From the NCBI RefSeq assembly GCF_001632775.1, contig NZ_CP015249.1, positions 2,026,686-2,090,685 of the forward strand: DNA of 64,000 nucleotides, given 5' to 3'. The notes under the pieces are model-generated. The model was not told where the DNA came from and ran no database searches. It saw nothing but the letters and a program-made list of their open reading frames with translations. A program made the translations under genes and the position numbers. This DNA comes from Dokdonella koreensis DS-123. GTDB taxonomy: Bacteria; Pseudomonadota; Gammaproteobacteria; Xanthomonadales; Rhodanobacteraceae. This document shows, piece after piece, positions 15,150 through 25,086 of this stretch (the first letter of the stretch is position 1; every line of letters begins with the position of its first letter).

Positions 15150-18020
15150 TCAGAACCGCCATGTGGCCGACAGCCAGTAGTAGCGCCCCACCGGGTCGTC
15201 GAACTGCGGGTTGTAGCCGCCGCTGGCCTCGGTGTAGTACTCCGGCTCGTGGTCCAGCAGGTTGGCGATGCCGAGCGCCAGCCGCCAGTCGGTCCAGCCG
15301 GTGTAGGCGACGCTGGCATTGACCAGGGTGAAGGCCGGCGTGGAGCACTTGCCCACGGCGGCGCGGTAGGCAGGGCAGTCCAGGGTGTCGCCTTCGTACT
15401 GGCGGTACTGGTAGCTGCCGGTGTGGCGCAGCAGCAGCGTGCTGGCCCAGGGGCCGGCGCTCCAGCGCAGCGCCGCCATCGCCGTGAGGCGCGGCTGGTT
15501 GGCGTAGCCGGCGCGTTCGTAGGCCGGGCTCTCGGGCGTGGCGCGGAAGCTCAGCTCGTCCAGCCAGTTGGCCATCAGGTCCAGGCCGAAGGTGCCGTAG
15601 CGCGTCGGCGGCAGCGTCCAGCGCAGGTCCAGGTCCGCGCCGCTGGTGCGGGTCTGGCCCAGGTTGACGCGAAACAGGTTGAGGCCGGTCAGCCGGCCCT
15701 GGTCGTCGCGCGCCAGGAAACCGGGGAACGCTTCCGGGTGCTGCAGCGCATAGCTGGGCGGGATCGTGCCGATCTCGTTCTTGCGGCGCAGCCGGTAGAC
15801 GTCCAGCCCCACGCTGAAATGCTCGCTGGGTTCCCAGATCACGCCGGCGCTGACGCCGCGCGAGGTTTCCGGGCGCAGGGCGGGGTTCTGCGTGGCGCGC
15901 TGCTCGAGCAGGCACAGGTTGGCGGCGCCGCCGCCGTGGTAGGGCTGGGCGCAGGGCAGCAGCGAGGCCGGCACCAGCACGTAGGAGAAGCCGCCGTCGT
16001 GGGTGACGTCGGGCCGCTGTTCCAGCAGGGTCGGCGTGCGCCAGCCCTGCGTGGCGCCGGCGCGCACCAGCAGGCTGCGCACCGGGGTCCACAGCAGGTT
16101 GACCGAGGGGCTGGCATGCGTGCCGAAGCGGCTGTCGTGCTCGGTGCGCCAGCCCAGGTCCATCTGCAGGTCGTGCAGCAGCGGCACGCCCAGGCGCGCG
16201 TAGCCGGCGCCGACCGAGCGCGCCGCGGAGAAGCGGCCGGCCAGGCGGTCGATCAGCAGCGCGTCGGAGGTCAGCGAGGTGTCGGGCTTGTAGCGCAGGC
16301 TCTCGCGGCGCCATTGCGCGCCGGCGTCGAGCGTGAGGTCGCCGGTGGCCCAGCCGGCGAGGCGGCCGCTGGCGACGCTGCTGACCCGCAGCAGGCGCGT
16401 GCGGCCGGTGGTGGCCAGCGGCGGCGCCAGCGCCTCGGCGATCTCCGGACTGAGGGTGCGCTTGTCGAACTGGTAGCCCAGGCGGTTGGCCAGATCCGCG
16501 AAGGCCTCGCGGTTGACCAGGCCGGTGGTGCGCTCGCGGACGCGGCTTTCCTCCACGCCGAGGGTGGAGTCCACCTTCCAGGTGGGGCCGTCGCGCTTGA
16601 GCCCGAGGTTGGTGCTGAAGATGTTCGAGCGGGTGGCCTGCCGGATCGGGCCGATGTCCCAGAACGCGTAGTAGAGCAGCGCGGTGCTGGCCGTGGTGGC
16701 AGGGCCGTTGGGGTTGGTGATGATGCCGGCGGACGGGGCCGACTGCTGGTGCTGTTCCATCTGCGCGATGCGCAGGTCCGCATAGGCTTCCAGGTTGCCG
16801 CTGAGCGGGGTGCGCACGTGGCCGAGCAGCGAGCGCGACTCCTTGGCGGTGCGCAGCGTGGTGGCCTTGGCGCTGTCGTCGAGGCAGACGCCGTCCTCGT
16901 TGAGGTTCTCCTTGGGGCAGCCGGGGCGGGCGCGCAGCACGGTGGAGCCGTTGGGCAGCACGCCGACGTAGTTGCCGGGGAACGAGAAGACGCTGCGTGC
17001 GTCGAGCAGGCCGTCCTTGCGCCGGTCCAGGGTGTACCAGTCGCGCTGGTCGCCGGGCAGCGGGTCCTGGTCGAGCGCGTCGAACATCAGCAGCAGGTCG
17101 GTGCCGCCGGCGAAATGCTCGCCGAGCGCGGCGGAGACCTGCCGGTGGCGCGCGTCGCCGCGGCTGGAAATGCCTTGCAGCGTGGACAGCTCGCCGCCGT
17201 CCAGCCGCTGGCGCAGCGTGATGTCGATGACGCCGGCCATCGCCTCGGAACCGTACAGCGTGGCGGCACCGTCGCGGACGATGTCGATGCGCTCGACCAT
17301 CGCCAGCGGGATCGCGCCGATGTCGGCGACGCCGCCGGTCTGGTCGGCGGCCAGCCCGTAGTCGGACAGGCGGCGGCCGTCGACCAGCATCAGCGTGGCC
17401 TTGGCGCCGAGGCGGCGCAGGGCGACGGCTGCGGCACCGGAGGCGCCGGCGCGGAACAGGCCGGCGCTGTTGCCGCCCATGACCTCGGGCTGGCTGGTGA
17501 CCTGGATGCCCGGCTGGGAGCGCAGCAGCTCGAACAGCGACAGGTAGCCGCTGGACTGGATCTGCTCGCGCGTGATCGTCGTGACCTGCAGCGAGGAGGC
17601 GGCGGCGATCCGGTGCAGCGGCCGGCTGCGCACGTCCACCTGCGGCAGCAGCCGGTGGGCCGGTTCCGCCGGCACCGCCAGCGGTGTGGTGGAAGCCGGC
17701 TCGGCGCGGGCGGGGGCCCGCCGCAGCAGGTAGGAGCCCGTGCCGAGCGGCAGGGCTTCGATATCGGTGGCTTCCAGCAGCCGGTCCAGCGCCTCCTGCG
17801 GGGCATGGCTGCCCTGCAGCCCGCGCGTCGTGCGGTGCGACACCAGCTGCGGCGGATAGACGATCTGGACTTCGCTCTGGCTGGCCCAGGCATTGAGCGC
17901 GTCGCCGAGGTCGCCGTCCTCGATGCGGTAGTCGACGGCGTGCGCAGCGTCTGCGGCGGCACCGGCCGGAAGGCCGGCACAGCCGAGCAGCACCGCGAAA
18001 ACACCGCAAATACCCTTCAT
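15150..18020 (-). CDS. TonB-dependent receptor with N-terminal signalling (STN) domain
   Basis: A 956-residue outer-membrane receptor. A signal peptide (residues 1-23) is followed by a secretin/TonB N-terminal domain (about 28-100, VDYRIEDGDLGDALNAWASQ), the hallmark of transducers that signal to a FecR/sigma pair. Next come a plug domain (about 140-280, LFELLRSQPGIQV, LMLVDGRRLSDYG, IDIVRDGAATLYGSEAMAGV) and a 22-strand-type barrel ending in the aromatic C-terminus YYWLSATWRF. Gene order (receptor, then sigma, then FecR, all minus strand) supports a cell-surface signalling circuit. The size of the barrel and the absence of linked siderophore genes leave the ligand open (iron chelate, other metal complex or oligomer). 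Confidence 0.93.
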   Translation of the reverse strand: MKGICGVFAVLLGCAGLPAGAAADAAHAVDYRIEDGDLGDALNAWASQSEVQIVYPPQLVSHRTTRGLQGSHAPQEALDRLLEATDIEALPLGTGSYLLRRAPARAEPASTTPLAVPAEPAHRLLPQVDVRSRPLHRIAAASSLQVTTITREQIQSSGYLSLFELLRSQPGIQVTSQPEVMGGNSAGLFRAGASGAAAVALRRLGAKATLMLVDGRRLSDYGLAADQTGGVADIGAIPLAMVERIDIVRDGAATLYGSEAMAGVIDITLRQRLDGGELSTLQGISSRGDARHRQVSAALGEHFAGGTDLLLMFDALDQDPLPGDQRDWYTLDRRKDGLLDARSVFSFPGNYVGVLPNGSTVLRARPGCPKENLNEDGVCLDDSAKATTLRTAKESRSLLGHVRTPLSGNLEAYADLRIAQMEQHQQSAPSAGIITNPNGPATTASTALLYYAFWDIGPIRQATRSNIFSTNLGLKRDGPTWKVDSTLGVEESRVRERTTGLVNREAFADLANRLGYQFDKRTLSPEIAEALAPPLATTGRTRLLRVSSVASGRLAGWATGDLTLDAGAQWRRESLRYKPDTSLTSDALLIDRLAGRFSAARSVGAGYARLGVPLLHDLQMDLGWRTEHDSRFGTHASPSVNLLWTPVRSLLVRAGATQGWRTPTLLEQRPDVTHDGGFSYVLVPASLLPCAQPYHGGGAANLCLLEQRATQNPALRPETSRGVSAGVIWEPSEHFSVGLDVYRLRRKNEIGTIPPSYALQHPEAFPGFLARDDQGRLTGLNLFRVNLGQTRTSGADLDLRWTLPPTRYGTFGLDLMANWLDELSFRATPESPAYERAGYANQPRLTAMAALRWSAGPWASTLLLRHTGSYQYRQYEGDTLDCPAYRAAVGKCSTPAFTLVNASVAYTGWTDWRLALGIANLLDHEPEYYTEASGGYNPQFDDPVGRYYWLSATWRF

Positions 18021-18648
18021 CGCCCGCCCGAGAGGAGGTATTGGTTCGGTCCGCTCCGCCGGCGTGCCGGCGGGCGTCGCGAAACGTTCGCGCGCAAGGA
18101 CCCAGCCCTAATGCTGGCATGGTCTTCGGTCCGATCGCTACAGATCGTCGCGCACCCGTTAGTAAACAACTGATACGCCGAGGTTTTGATGCGGCAGCCT
18201 GAACGCGACGGGGAGCGCGCGCCAGCGGTGGGATGCGGCGGGAGCGGCCGATGGGGTCTGCGGGCAGGCGCGGACGCGCGAAAGAAGGAGCCCCCTCGTG
18301 GGAGGGGGCTCCGATGGCCTGACCAGGGGGGTGGATGGCCGAGGCCGGACAGAGCGGCCACTCTGGCGGCGCCCATGCGAGGCGCCTGGTGTCCGCCGTG
18401 TTCCTTCGCCCCGGGGAGAGGCACTGTCCGGCAGCCCATCTATAGCGCGGCTCGCGGGGAGCGGGAACTGCACGAAACGCGGACGGCGCACCAGCAAGCT
18501 CGCGGTGGAGCGGGACTGCCTGTGGTGCCTGGGAGCGTGTTCGCGGGGCCGTCCAGGGGCCGGTCGCGGAGCACGCGAGGACGGCGAGGTAGGGGGGTGG
18601 ACGCCGTTCGCGTTCCGTATCCCGTGCCCGCCACCACGAGAGTCCGCC
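18021..18648. other. Long intergenic region between TonB receptor and TetR gene
   Basis: About 630 bp between divergent genes. It contains the strong hairpin at 18287-18312 and a more AT-rich patch at about 18150-18190 (TTAGTAAACAACTGATAC) that could hold the receptor's sigma-dependent promoter on the minus strand. I see no small gene. Confidence 0.5.
18287..18312 (-). other. GC-rich hairpin in the receptor's upstream region
   Basis: A perfect 11-bp stem (GGAGCCCCCTC / GAGGGGGCTCC) with a 4-base loop, followed on the minus strand by TTCTTT. It reads like an intrinsic terminator facing the TonB receptor gene but lies about 270 bp upstream of its start. It may be an attenuator or a stop for antisense transcription. 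Confidence 0.35.
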
Positions 18649-19353
18649 ATGTCCACCCCGCGCGCCGTCCCGTCCGCTCCCCGTCCGATGTCCTGTGACC
18701 TGACCGGAAAGGCGCGGATCCGCCAGGCGGCCCTGCAACTGTTCGCGAGCAAGGGCTATGCGCAGGCATCGCTGCGGCGCATCGCCCAGCGTGCCGGCGT
18801 CTCGCTGGCGTTGATCGGTCACCATTTCGGCAGCAAGGTGCTGCTGCGCGAGGCGGTGGACGGCTGGCTGCTGCGCACCCTCACCGAGGCGGCGGTGCCG
18901 GGGCTGGACCCGCGCGCGCCGTTGTCGGAAGCGGCCATGCAACTGGCGAGCGGCTACGAGGCCGTGCTGGCGGTGGAGCCGGACAGCCGGGCGTACCTGC
19001 GGCGGGCGGTGCTCGACGATGCGCGCGGGGAGGGGCAGGTGATCGCGCTGTTCCTGGCGCAGACGCAGCAGCTCCTGCGCGGCGCGGACAGCGTGTCGCG
19101 GCCGGCGGACCCGCAGGAACTGCGGCGCTGGACGGCGCGGGTGTTCGTGCACGTCTTCGGGCCGCTGGTGCTGGAATCGGCGCTGCAGCGCAACGAGGCG
19201 CTGGTGGCCGAATGGGAGACGACGGGCGGCACGGCGGGTGAGGCCCTGCGCTCGCAGGGCGTGGCGTCCTGGCCGCCCCCGACGCTGGTGCACCGGCTGC
19301 CGCGGTATATTGATGCCGGCGTGTCGCCGTCGAGCCGGCTGGTGGCCTTGTAG
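18649..19353 (+). CDS. TetR/AcrR family transcriptional regulator
   Basis: A 234-residue regulator with a TetR-type N-terminal helix-turn-helix at about residues 20-66 (ARIRQAALQLFASKGY, SLRRIAQRAGVSLALIGHHFGSK), followed by a helical ligand-binding and dimerisation domain. The ATG at 18649 lies nine bases after GAGAG. A second ATG at 18688 (MSCDLTGK) is also possible and would start nearer the conserved domain. No efflux or catabolic operon is adjacent. The gene downstream on the same strand is an unrelated exoprotein gene 124 bp away, which it might regulate. Confidence 0.88.
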   Translation: MSTPRAVPSAPRPMSCDLTGKARIRQAALQLFASKGYAQASLRRIAQRAGVSLALIGHHFGSKVLLREAVDGWLLRTLTEAAVPGLDPRAPLSEAAMQLASGYEAVLAVEPDSRAYLRRAVLDDARGEGQVIALFLAQTQQLLRGADSVSRPADPQELRRWTARVFVHVFGPLVLESALQRNEALVAEWETTGGTAGEALRSQGVASWPPPTLVHRLPRYIDAGVSPSSRLVAL

Positions 19354-19477
19354 CGATAAGACCTGTCTTCGCCGTGCCCGTGCCGGTGGTGTTTGCCCGC
19401 CACGGGCGCCCGGCTGTATGCGCCACCCTGAATCCGCCGCCGTGCGCGGTCCCGTTCTTGCTCGCAGGGAGATCCCG

Positions 19478-21481
19478 ATGAAACCACGCATGCTCGCATT
19501 GGCCGCCTGCCTGGCGGCGGCGCTGCCGTTGTTCCCGTTGCCGGTGCAGGCCGCCGAGCCCGAGCCGGCTACGCCGGCCGCCTGGTCCGCCTGGGGCGGC
19601 ACCGTGGGCCTCAACCTCTATCCGGACCTGATCGGCGACCTGGGGTTGTCGATCGAGCGCCGCAGTGACGTGCTGCCGGCCCGCAGTGCACGGCTCACCG
19701 ACGGCCTCGGCGTGCGCCAGTCGCAGACGGTGGAACTGTTCGCGCTGCGCAGCACGGCCAGCATCGCGTTCCGCGCCGAGCGCGGCACGCTGGCCGGCTT
19801 CTCCGGCGGCTCGGTGCAGGCGCGCGGTGGCTATGTGTTCACGCTGCCGGACGGCCAGCAGCTGGACCTGACCGATTTCCGCCTGCAGCCCAATCCCGGT
19901 GATCCGCGCAAGCTCGACGTCGCCGGCAGCGACGGCACGGTGTGGTTCACCATCGACAACCTGATGTATGAGCTGGTCAAGGACAACCGCGTGCTGGCGG
20001 TCTACACCGCCGACATGCGCGCCTCGGCCGCGCTGGCGGCCCGGGTCGGCCGGCCGGCGCTGGCCGGCCATCCGGTCGGCGACGTGGAGATCCTCGCCGA
20101 GATCTACAGCCAGGGCAGCGGTGGCGTGTACGACCCGCAGGGCACCGGCGGCCACTGGCACGGCGAGCAGGTGGCCGGCCAGCCGGCCGGCACCGTCTAC
20201 CAGGCCGACCTGTTCATGCTCGACATCAACGTGACGCGCATGCGCCAGTCCGCCGCCACGGGGCCGGAAGGCAGCGGCCGCGTCGTCTTCGCACCCGATT
20301 CCACGCTCAAGAACAATGTCAACAACGGCACCGCCCAGCCGACGGTGTCGGGGCAGGGCGCGCTCGGCACCAGCGCGGCGCTGTGGACCGCGCGCATTCC
20401 CTGGTACGGCAAGTTCAGCGGCAATTTCGCCCCGTACAACAACGACCAGCATCCGTTCCTGATCTGGAACATGTACCGGATCAACGCCGACGGCGGCATC
20501 GAGCAGATCGGCCGCTCGGGCGTCAAGCACGCCTGGCTGACGACCAACTTCGGCTGCGCGCCCGGCGAGAACATCAGCGGCCAGATCCTCGGGCGCTCGT
20601 GCAGCGACACCTACAGCACGTTCAACAACGACGCCAACCAGGATCTGTCGTTCCGTTCGGAGATCATCCCGGCGACCGGGCAGTGGGGCCGCTGCGGCTC
20701 GCTGTTCGATCCGGGCTGCGTCGGCAGCAACACCAACTGGACGCCGCCGGACGACCAGTACGGCCGCCGCCTGGTGGTCAACGAGGAACAGATCAGCGCG
20801 ACGCGGCATCCGGGCGCCACGTTCCTGTTCGACTCCTGGTACCTCGCACGCGAGGACATCAACATCTACAACTCGATGGCCTCGGTCACCGGTACGCCGA
20901 CCTACAGCGGCACCAACTGGTCGTTCGCCAACCAGGCGAACTACCGGCTCGGCTCGGTCACCGACCGCTGGGTCGAGGGCGCGCCGGCCGGCACCACGGT
21001 CGCCAATACCGAACTGGCGGTCAGCGAAGGGCATGCGAAGGTGGCCGTGCGCGTGGTGGACCTCGGCGACGGCCGCTGGACCTACCACTACGCCGTGCAC
21101 AACCTCGATTTCGCACGGGCCGTGACCGAAGGCAGCGAGCCGAACCTGCGCGTGGTCAGCAACAAGGGCTTCAACGGCTTCAGCGTGCCGCTGCAGGCGG
21201 GCGCCGTGGTCAGCGCCAATCGCTTCAGCGACGGCGACCTGGATGCCGGCAACGACTGGACGTTCAGCACGGCCGGCAATCGCCTGAGCTGGACCGCGCC
21301 GGCCGGCGGCTCGCTGGACTGGGGCACGTTGTACCTGTTCTCGGTCACGGTGGATGCGCCGCCGTCGGCGGGCTCCAGCCAGCTGGGCGTGGCCCAGGCC
21401 GGCACGCCGGCGGCGTTCGACGTGGCCGTGCCGGTGCCGGGCGCCCGGCCGGACGCGATCTTCGACAGCGGCTTCGAGTGA
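19478..21481 (+). CDS. Secreted protein of unknown function with GFE tail
   Basis: A 667-residue exported protein I do not recognise. A signal peptide covers residues 1-25 (ends VQAAE). The rest is Gly/Asn/Ser/Asp-rich and beta-like with many aromatic residues (YGKFSGNFAPYNND, WNMYRINADG). Cys in CAPG, RSCSD, GRCGS and DPGC suit disulfides. The C-terminus is DAIFDSGFE, ending exactly on the motif shared with the three proteases in this window. The ATG at 19478 follows AGGGAGATCCCG, a good ribosome-binding site. No catalytic motif is evident. A 19-bp perfect hairpin follows 75 bp after the stop. It may be an extracellular binding or structural protein. Confidence 0.8.
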   Translation: MKPRMLALAACLAAALPLFPLPVQAAEPEPATPAAWSAWGGTVGLNLYPDLIGDLGLSIERRSDVLPARSARLTDGLGVRQSQTVELFALRSTASIAFRAERGTLAGFSGGSVQARGGYVFTLPDGQQLDLTDFRLQPNPGDPRKLDVAGSDGTVWFTIDNLMYELVKDNRVLAVYTADMRASAALAARVGRPALAGHPVGDVEILAEIYSQGSGGVYDPQGTGGHWHGEQVAGQPAGTVYQADLFMLDINVTRMRQSAATGPEGSGRVVFAPDSTLKNNVNNGTAQPTVSGQGALGTSAALWTARIPWYGKFSGNFAPYNNDQHPFLIWNMYRINADGGIEQIGRSGVKHAWLTTNFGCAPGENISGQILGRSCSDTYSTFNNDANQDLSFRSEIIPATGQWGRCGSLFDPGCVGSNTNWTPPDDQYGRRLVVNEEQISATRHPGATFLFDSWYLAREDINIYNSMASVTGTPTYSGTNWSFANQANYRLGSVTDRWVEGAPAGTTVANTELAVSEGHAKVAVRVVDLGDGRWTYHYAVHNLDFARAVTEGSEPNLRVVSNKGFNGFSVPLQAGAVVSANRFSDGDLDAGNDWTFSTAGNRLSWTAPAGGSLDWGTLYLFSVTVDAPPSAGSSQLGVAQAGTPAAFDVAVPVPGARPDAIFDSGFE

Positions 21482-21555
21482 AACGCCGCGGCCGGGCCGG
21501 CGCAACGCCGGTCCGGCTGCTCACGCCGCGCGCATGCGCTGGCGTGGATGCGCCT

Positions 21556-21597
21556 CATCGCCATGAATGGACGTATGGACGTCCATTCATGGCGATG
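21556..21597 (+). terminator. Perfect 19-bp hairpin
   Basis: A perfect 19-bp inverted repeat (left arm 21556-21574, right arm 21579-21597) with a 4-base loop ATGG. It lies 75 bp after the stop of the 667-aa exoprotein gene. Arms this long with no mismatch exceed a usual terminator. No T-run follows directly. The rest of 21482-21898 shows no gene. Confidence 0.5.
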
Positions 21598-21898
21598 TAT
21601 TCCGTGAACAGCACGCTTGCCGCCTTCGGCACGCAGGCGCGTTGCCGCGCCTGACGGGAAGACCTGCCGCTATGCGCCGGCCTGGCCCGATGCGCCTTCG
21701 CATTCCGCCCGAAGTCGACGCCGCACGCGAAGCCGCACGAAGCGTCATCCGTCCGCCGGGGTAGGGGGATGCACGCCGATCGCGTTTTCAGAACCCAGGT
21801 GCCCCGGCACGAGTGACACCCGTTCCACCGTTCGCGCGTGCCGGCGATCGGAACGGCCGTGCCCGCCGGGGATCTGCTCTTTCCGATCGGGAGGTTCC

Positions 21899-24247
21899 AT
21901 GCGCACATCGATTCCCTTCAAGCCGCTGGCCGCGGTGATTGCCCTCAGCCTGGGCGGGCTGGTCGCGGTACCGGCCGTCTCGCAGCCGGCCGGTGACGCC
22001 GTACCGGCGGCAACCCGCAAGACCTATCTCATCGAGTTCGACGAACCCGGCACCCTGTACTACGACGGCGGCATGGGTTCGCTGTCGGCTACCGCGCCGC
22101 GCACGACCGGCGCGCAGGTGTTCGACGCGCGCAGCGCCGAGGCGCGCGCCTACGTGAGCCACCTGGAGAACACGGCGGCGATGCACACGGCGGCGATCGG
22201 CGCGGCGCTGGGCCGCAGCCTGACGGTCACGCACAAGTACTTCTACACGCACAGCGGCATCGCCGCGGCCTTGACCGAAGAGGAAGCCGCCGAGGCGGCG
22301 CGCGTGCCGGGCGTCAAGTCCGTCACCACGCGCGAGCCGGACGTGCTGGCCACCTACCGCACGCCGGCGCTGATCGGCGCGGAAACGGTGTGGAGCCTGC
22401 CGTCGCCGGGCGGTACCACCAACCGCGGTGCCGGCGTGCGCATCGCCGTGCTCGATTCGGGCGCCAACTCGCAGCATCCGGCGTTCGCCAACGATGCCGC
22501 CTGTGGCTTCTCGGTCGCCAACCCGAAGCTGGTCGCGATCAGTTGCGCGACCGCTACCGGTCCTGGCGGCGCCTGCAACGGCCCGAACCCGGAGGCCGAC
22601 GCGACCTCGTCCAGCCACGGCGTGCACGTGGCCGGCACTGCTGCCGGCAATGTGCTGGTGGCCGCCTCGACGACGCCGGCGCCGACGCTGCCGGCGCCGT
22701 ATACGCAGCTGTCCGGCATGGCGCCGTGCGCGGGCGTCAACAGCTACAAGGTCTGCAATGAGCCCGATGGACGTTGCGCGGGTGCCGATTCGGCGGCGGC
22801 GATCAACGGCGCGATCGCGGCGGTGGCCGACGGCGTGCGCGTGATCAACTTCTCGATCAGCGGCGGTACCTCGCCGTGGTCGAGCAGCGACAACGATCGC
22901 CGGTTCCTCGACGCGGTCAACGCCGGCATCTTCGTGGCCGCGGCAGCGGGTAATACGCGCACCGAGACGCCCGATCCGGTCGGGCAGGTCAACCACCGCG
23001 GACCGTGGGTGCTGTCGGTGGCCAACACCTACGCCACCGTGCGTCCGCTGGGCGGCCGCTTCTCGGTGGACGGCCCGGCGGCGGTGGACGGGCTCGAGGA
23101 CCTGCCGGTCCTCAAGGGCAGCACGACGCCGGTCGGCAGCGCCTTCACCGCGCAGCCGCTGCGCATCGATCCGGCCAATCTGGCCGGCTGCACCAATACC
23201 GGCGGTTTCGCTGCCGGCTACTTCACCGGCGCGGTCGCCGTGGTCCGGCGTGGCGCCAACACGCCCGCGACCGAGGCCTGCGGCTTCGCCGAGAAGGTCA
23301 CCAATGCGGTCAATGCCGGTGCGACGGCGGTGCTCGTCGTCAACAACCAATACGGCGCCCTCAGCATGAACACGGCCGGCGCGCCGACCACCGCGCCGTC
23401 CTACAGCCTGGCCGACCAGCCCCAGGGCGATCGCCTGATCGCGCTGATCCGGGCGGGCGCCGTCACCGGTCGCCTGGACGTGAACGCCGAGCTGACCGAC
23501 ATGCTGTCCCCGGGCAGCCTGCGCGGGCCGACGCCGGGGACGCTGGCGGATCTGACCAAGCCCGATGCCGCGGCGCCGGGCACCGACATCTATGCGCCGA
23601 TGCGCACGGCCGATGGCAGCTACGACTACATGTCCGGCACCTCGATGGCGTCTCCGCACGTGGCCGGGTCCGGCGCGCTGCTGCGGGCGATCCACCCGAC
23701 CTGGACGCCGATGGAGGTCAAGTCGGCGCTGCAGATGACGGCGGTCCGTCCGGGCGGTGCCTGGTGGGACGGCGACGGCCTCGGCAACGGCCGCATCGAT
23801 GTCTCGCTGGCGGAGCGGGCGGGCCTGGTGATGGACGAGACCTATGCCAATTTCGTCGCGGCCAACCCGAGCGGCGGCACGCTCAACATCAAGCAGCTGA
23901 ACCTGCCGTCGATGCGCAACGTGGCCTGCACGCCCTCGTGCACGTTCACGCGCACGGTCAGGAGCACGCTGGCCACGGCATCGAACTGGGCCGTGACCTT
24001 CGAGACCGCGGCGGACATCACCGCCGTGGTGACGCCGGCCAGCTTCACGCTGGCGCCCGGTGCGACGCAGACGCTCCAGATCACGGTCAGCGTCGATGCG
24101 TCCGGGCGGTCCCTGATGGCACCGAGCATGCCGGGCTTCGGCGCGATCGTGCTGACCGAGGCCGGCGGGCTGTCGCCGCCGGAGCATCTGAGCGTCGCCG
24201 TGCGCGGCGTGCGCGACCACCTCTTCACGGACGGCTTCGATCCGTAG
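21899..24247 (+). CDS. Secreted subtilisin-like serine protease (S8) with PA domain and GFD tail
   Basis: A 782-residue extracellular subtilase. It has a signal peptide (residues 1-29), an inhibitor-I9-like propeptide (about 40-150, KTYLIEFDEPGTLYY, HKYFYTHSGIAAALT), and a catalytic domain with Asp186 (VLDSGAN), His240 (SSSHGVHVAG) and Ser582 (GTSMASPHVAG). The oxyanion Asn is in AAAGNTRTE. A protease-associated (PA) domain is inserted between His and Ser at about 420-500 (GYFTGAVAVVRRG, NAGATAVLVVNN), as in large subtilases. A C-terminal Fn3-like region (TFETAADITAVVTPASFTL) leads to the tail LFTDGFDP. The start is the ATG at 21899, preceded by GGGAGG. It presumably degrades extracellular protein, together with the two metalloproteases encoded nearby. 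Confidence 0.93.
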   Translation: MRTSIPFKPLAAVIALSLGGLVAVPAVSQPAGDAVPAATRKTYLIEFDEPGTLYYDGGMGSLSATAPRTTGAQVFDARSAEARAYVSHLENTAAMHTAAIGAALGRSLTVTHKYFYTHSGIAAALTEEEAAEAARVPGVKSVTTREPDVLATYRTPALIGAETVWSLPSPGGTTNRGAGVRIAVLDSGANSQHPAFANDAACGFSVANPKLVAISCATATGPGGACNGPNPEADATSSSHGVHVAGTAAGNVLVAASTTPAPTLPAPYTQLSGMAPCAGVNSYKVCNEPDGRCAGADSAAAINGAIAAVADGVRVINFSISGGTSPWSSSDNDRRFLDAVNAGIFVAAAAGNTRTETPDPVGQVNHRGPWVLSVANTYATVRPLGGRFSVDGPAAVDGLEDLPVLKGSTTPVGSAFTAQPLRIDPANLAGCTNTGGFAAGYFTGAVAVVRRGANTPATEACGFAEKVTNAVNAGATAVLVVNNQYGALSMNTAGAPTTAPSYSLADQPQGDRLIALIRAGAVTGRLDVNAELTDMLSPGSLRGPTPGTLADLTKPDAAAPGTDIYAPMRTADGSYDYMSGTSMASPHVAGSGALLRAIHPTWTPMEVKSALQMTAVRPGGAWWDGDGLGNGRIDVSLAERAGLVMDETYANFVAANPSGGTLNIKQLNLPSMRNVACTPSCTFTRTVRSTLATASNWAVTFETAADITAVVTPASFTLAPGATQTLQITVSVDASGRSLMAPSMPGFGAIVLTEAGGLSPPEHLSVAVRGVRDHLFTDGFDP

Positions 24248-24269
24248 CGTGGGCGGGACAGGTGCCTAC

Positions 24270-24299
24270 CGATCCCGCCCGCGTCTGCGGGCGGGATCG
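24270..24299 (+). terminator. Candidate terminator after the subtilase gene
   Basis: A perfect 13-bp stem (CGATCCCGCCCGC / GCGGGCGGGATCG) with a GTCT loop begins 22 bp after the subtilase stop. It has no T-run but its position suits transcription termination before the lexA promoter. Confidence 0.55.
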
Positions 24300-24467
24300 A
24301 TCGGACGGGAGACCGGAGCCGGGCGAGGGCTGCCGGTCCGATCGCACCGCCGGGCAGCCGCCCGGTCCGCCCGGGGCCGTTAGCGGACGCCGGTCCGGGG
24401 CCTGCGCGCCCGGGACAGGACCTTCGATGCCGGGACAGATAGGCAAGCGCAGCGGATCGGAGTACAA

Positions 24468-25085
<618 letters not shown>

Positions 25086-25086
25086 C

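Noticed and set aside
14959-19614. A 1551-residue minus-strand frame across the TonB receptor and TetR region
   Set aside because: It is out of frame with the well-supported receptor gene and spans the TetR gene and a long intergenic region. Its composition is Arg/Ala/Pro-rich without motifs.
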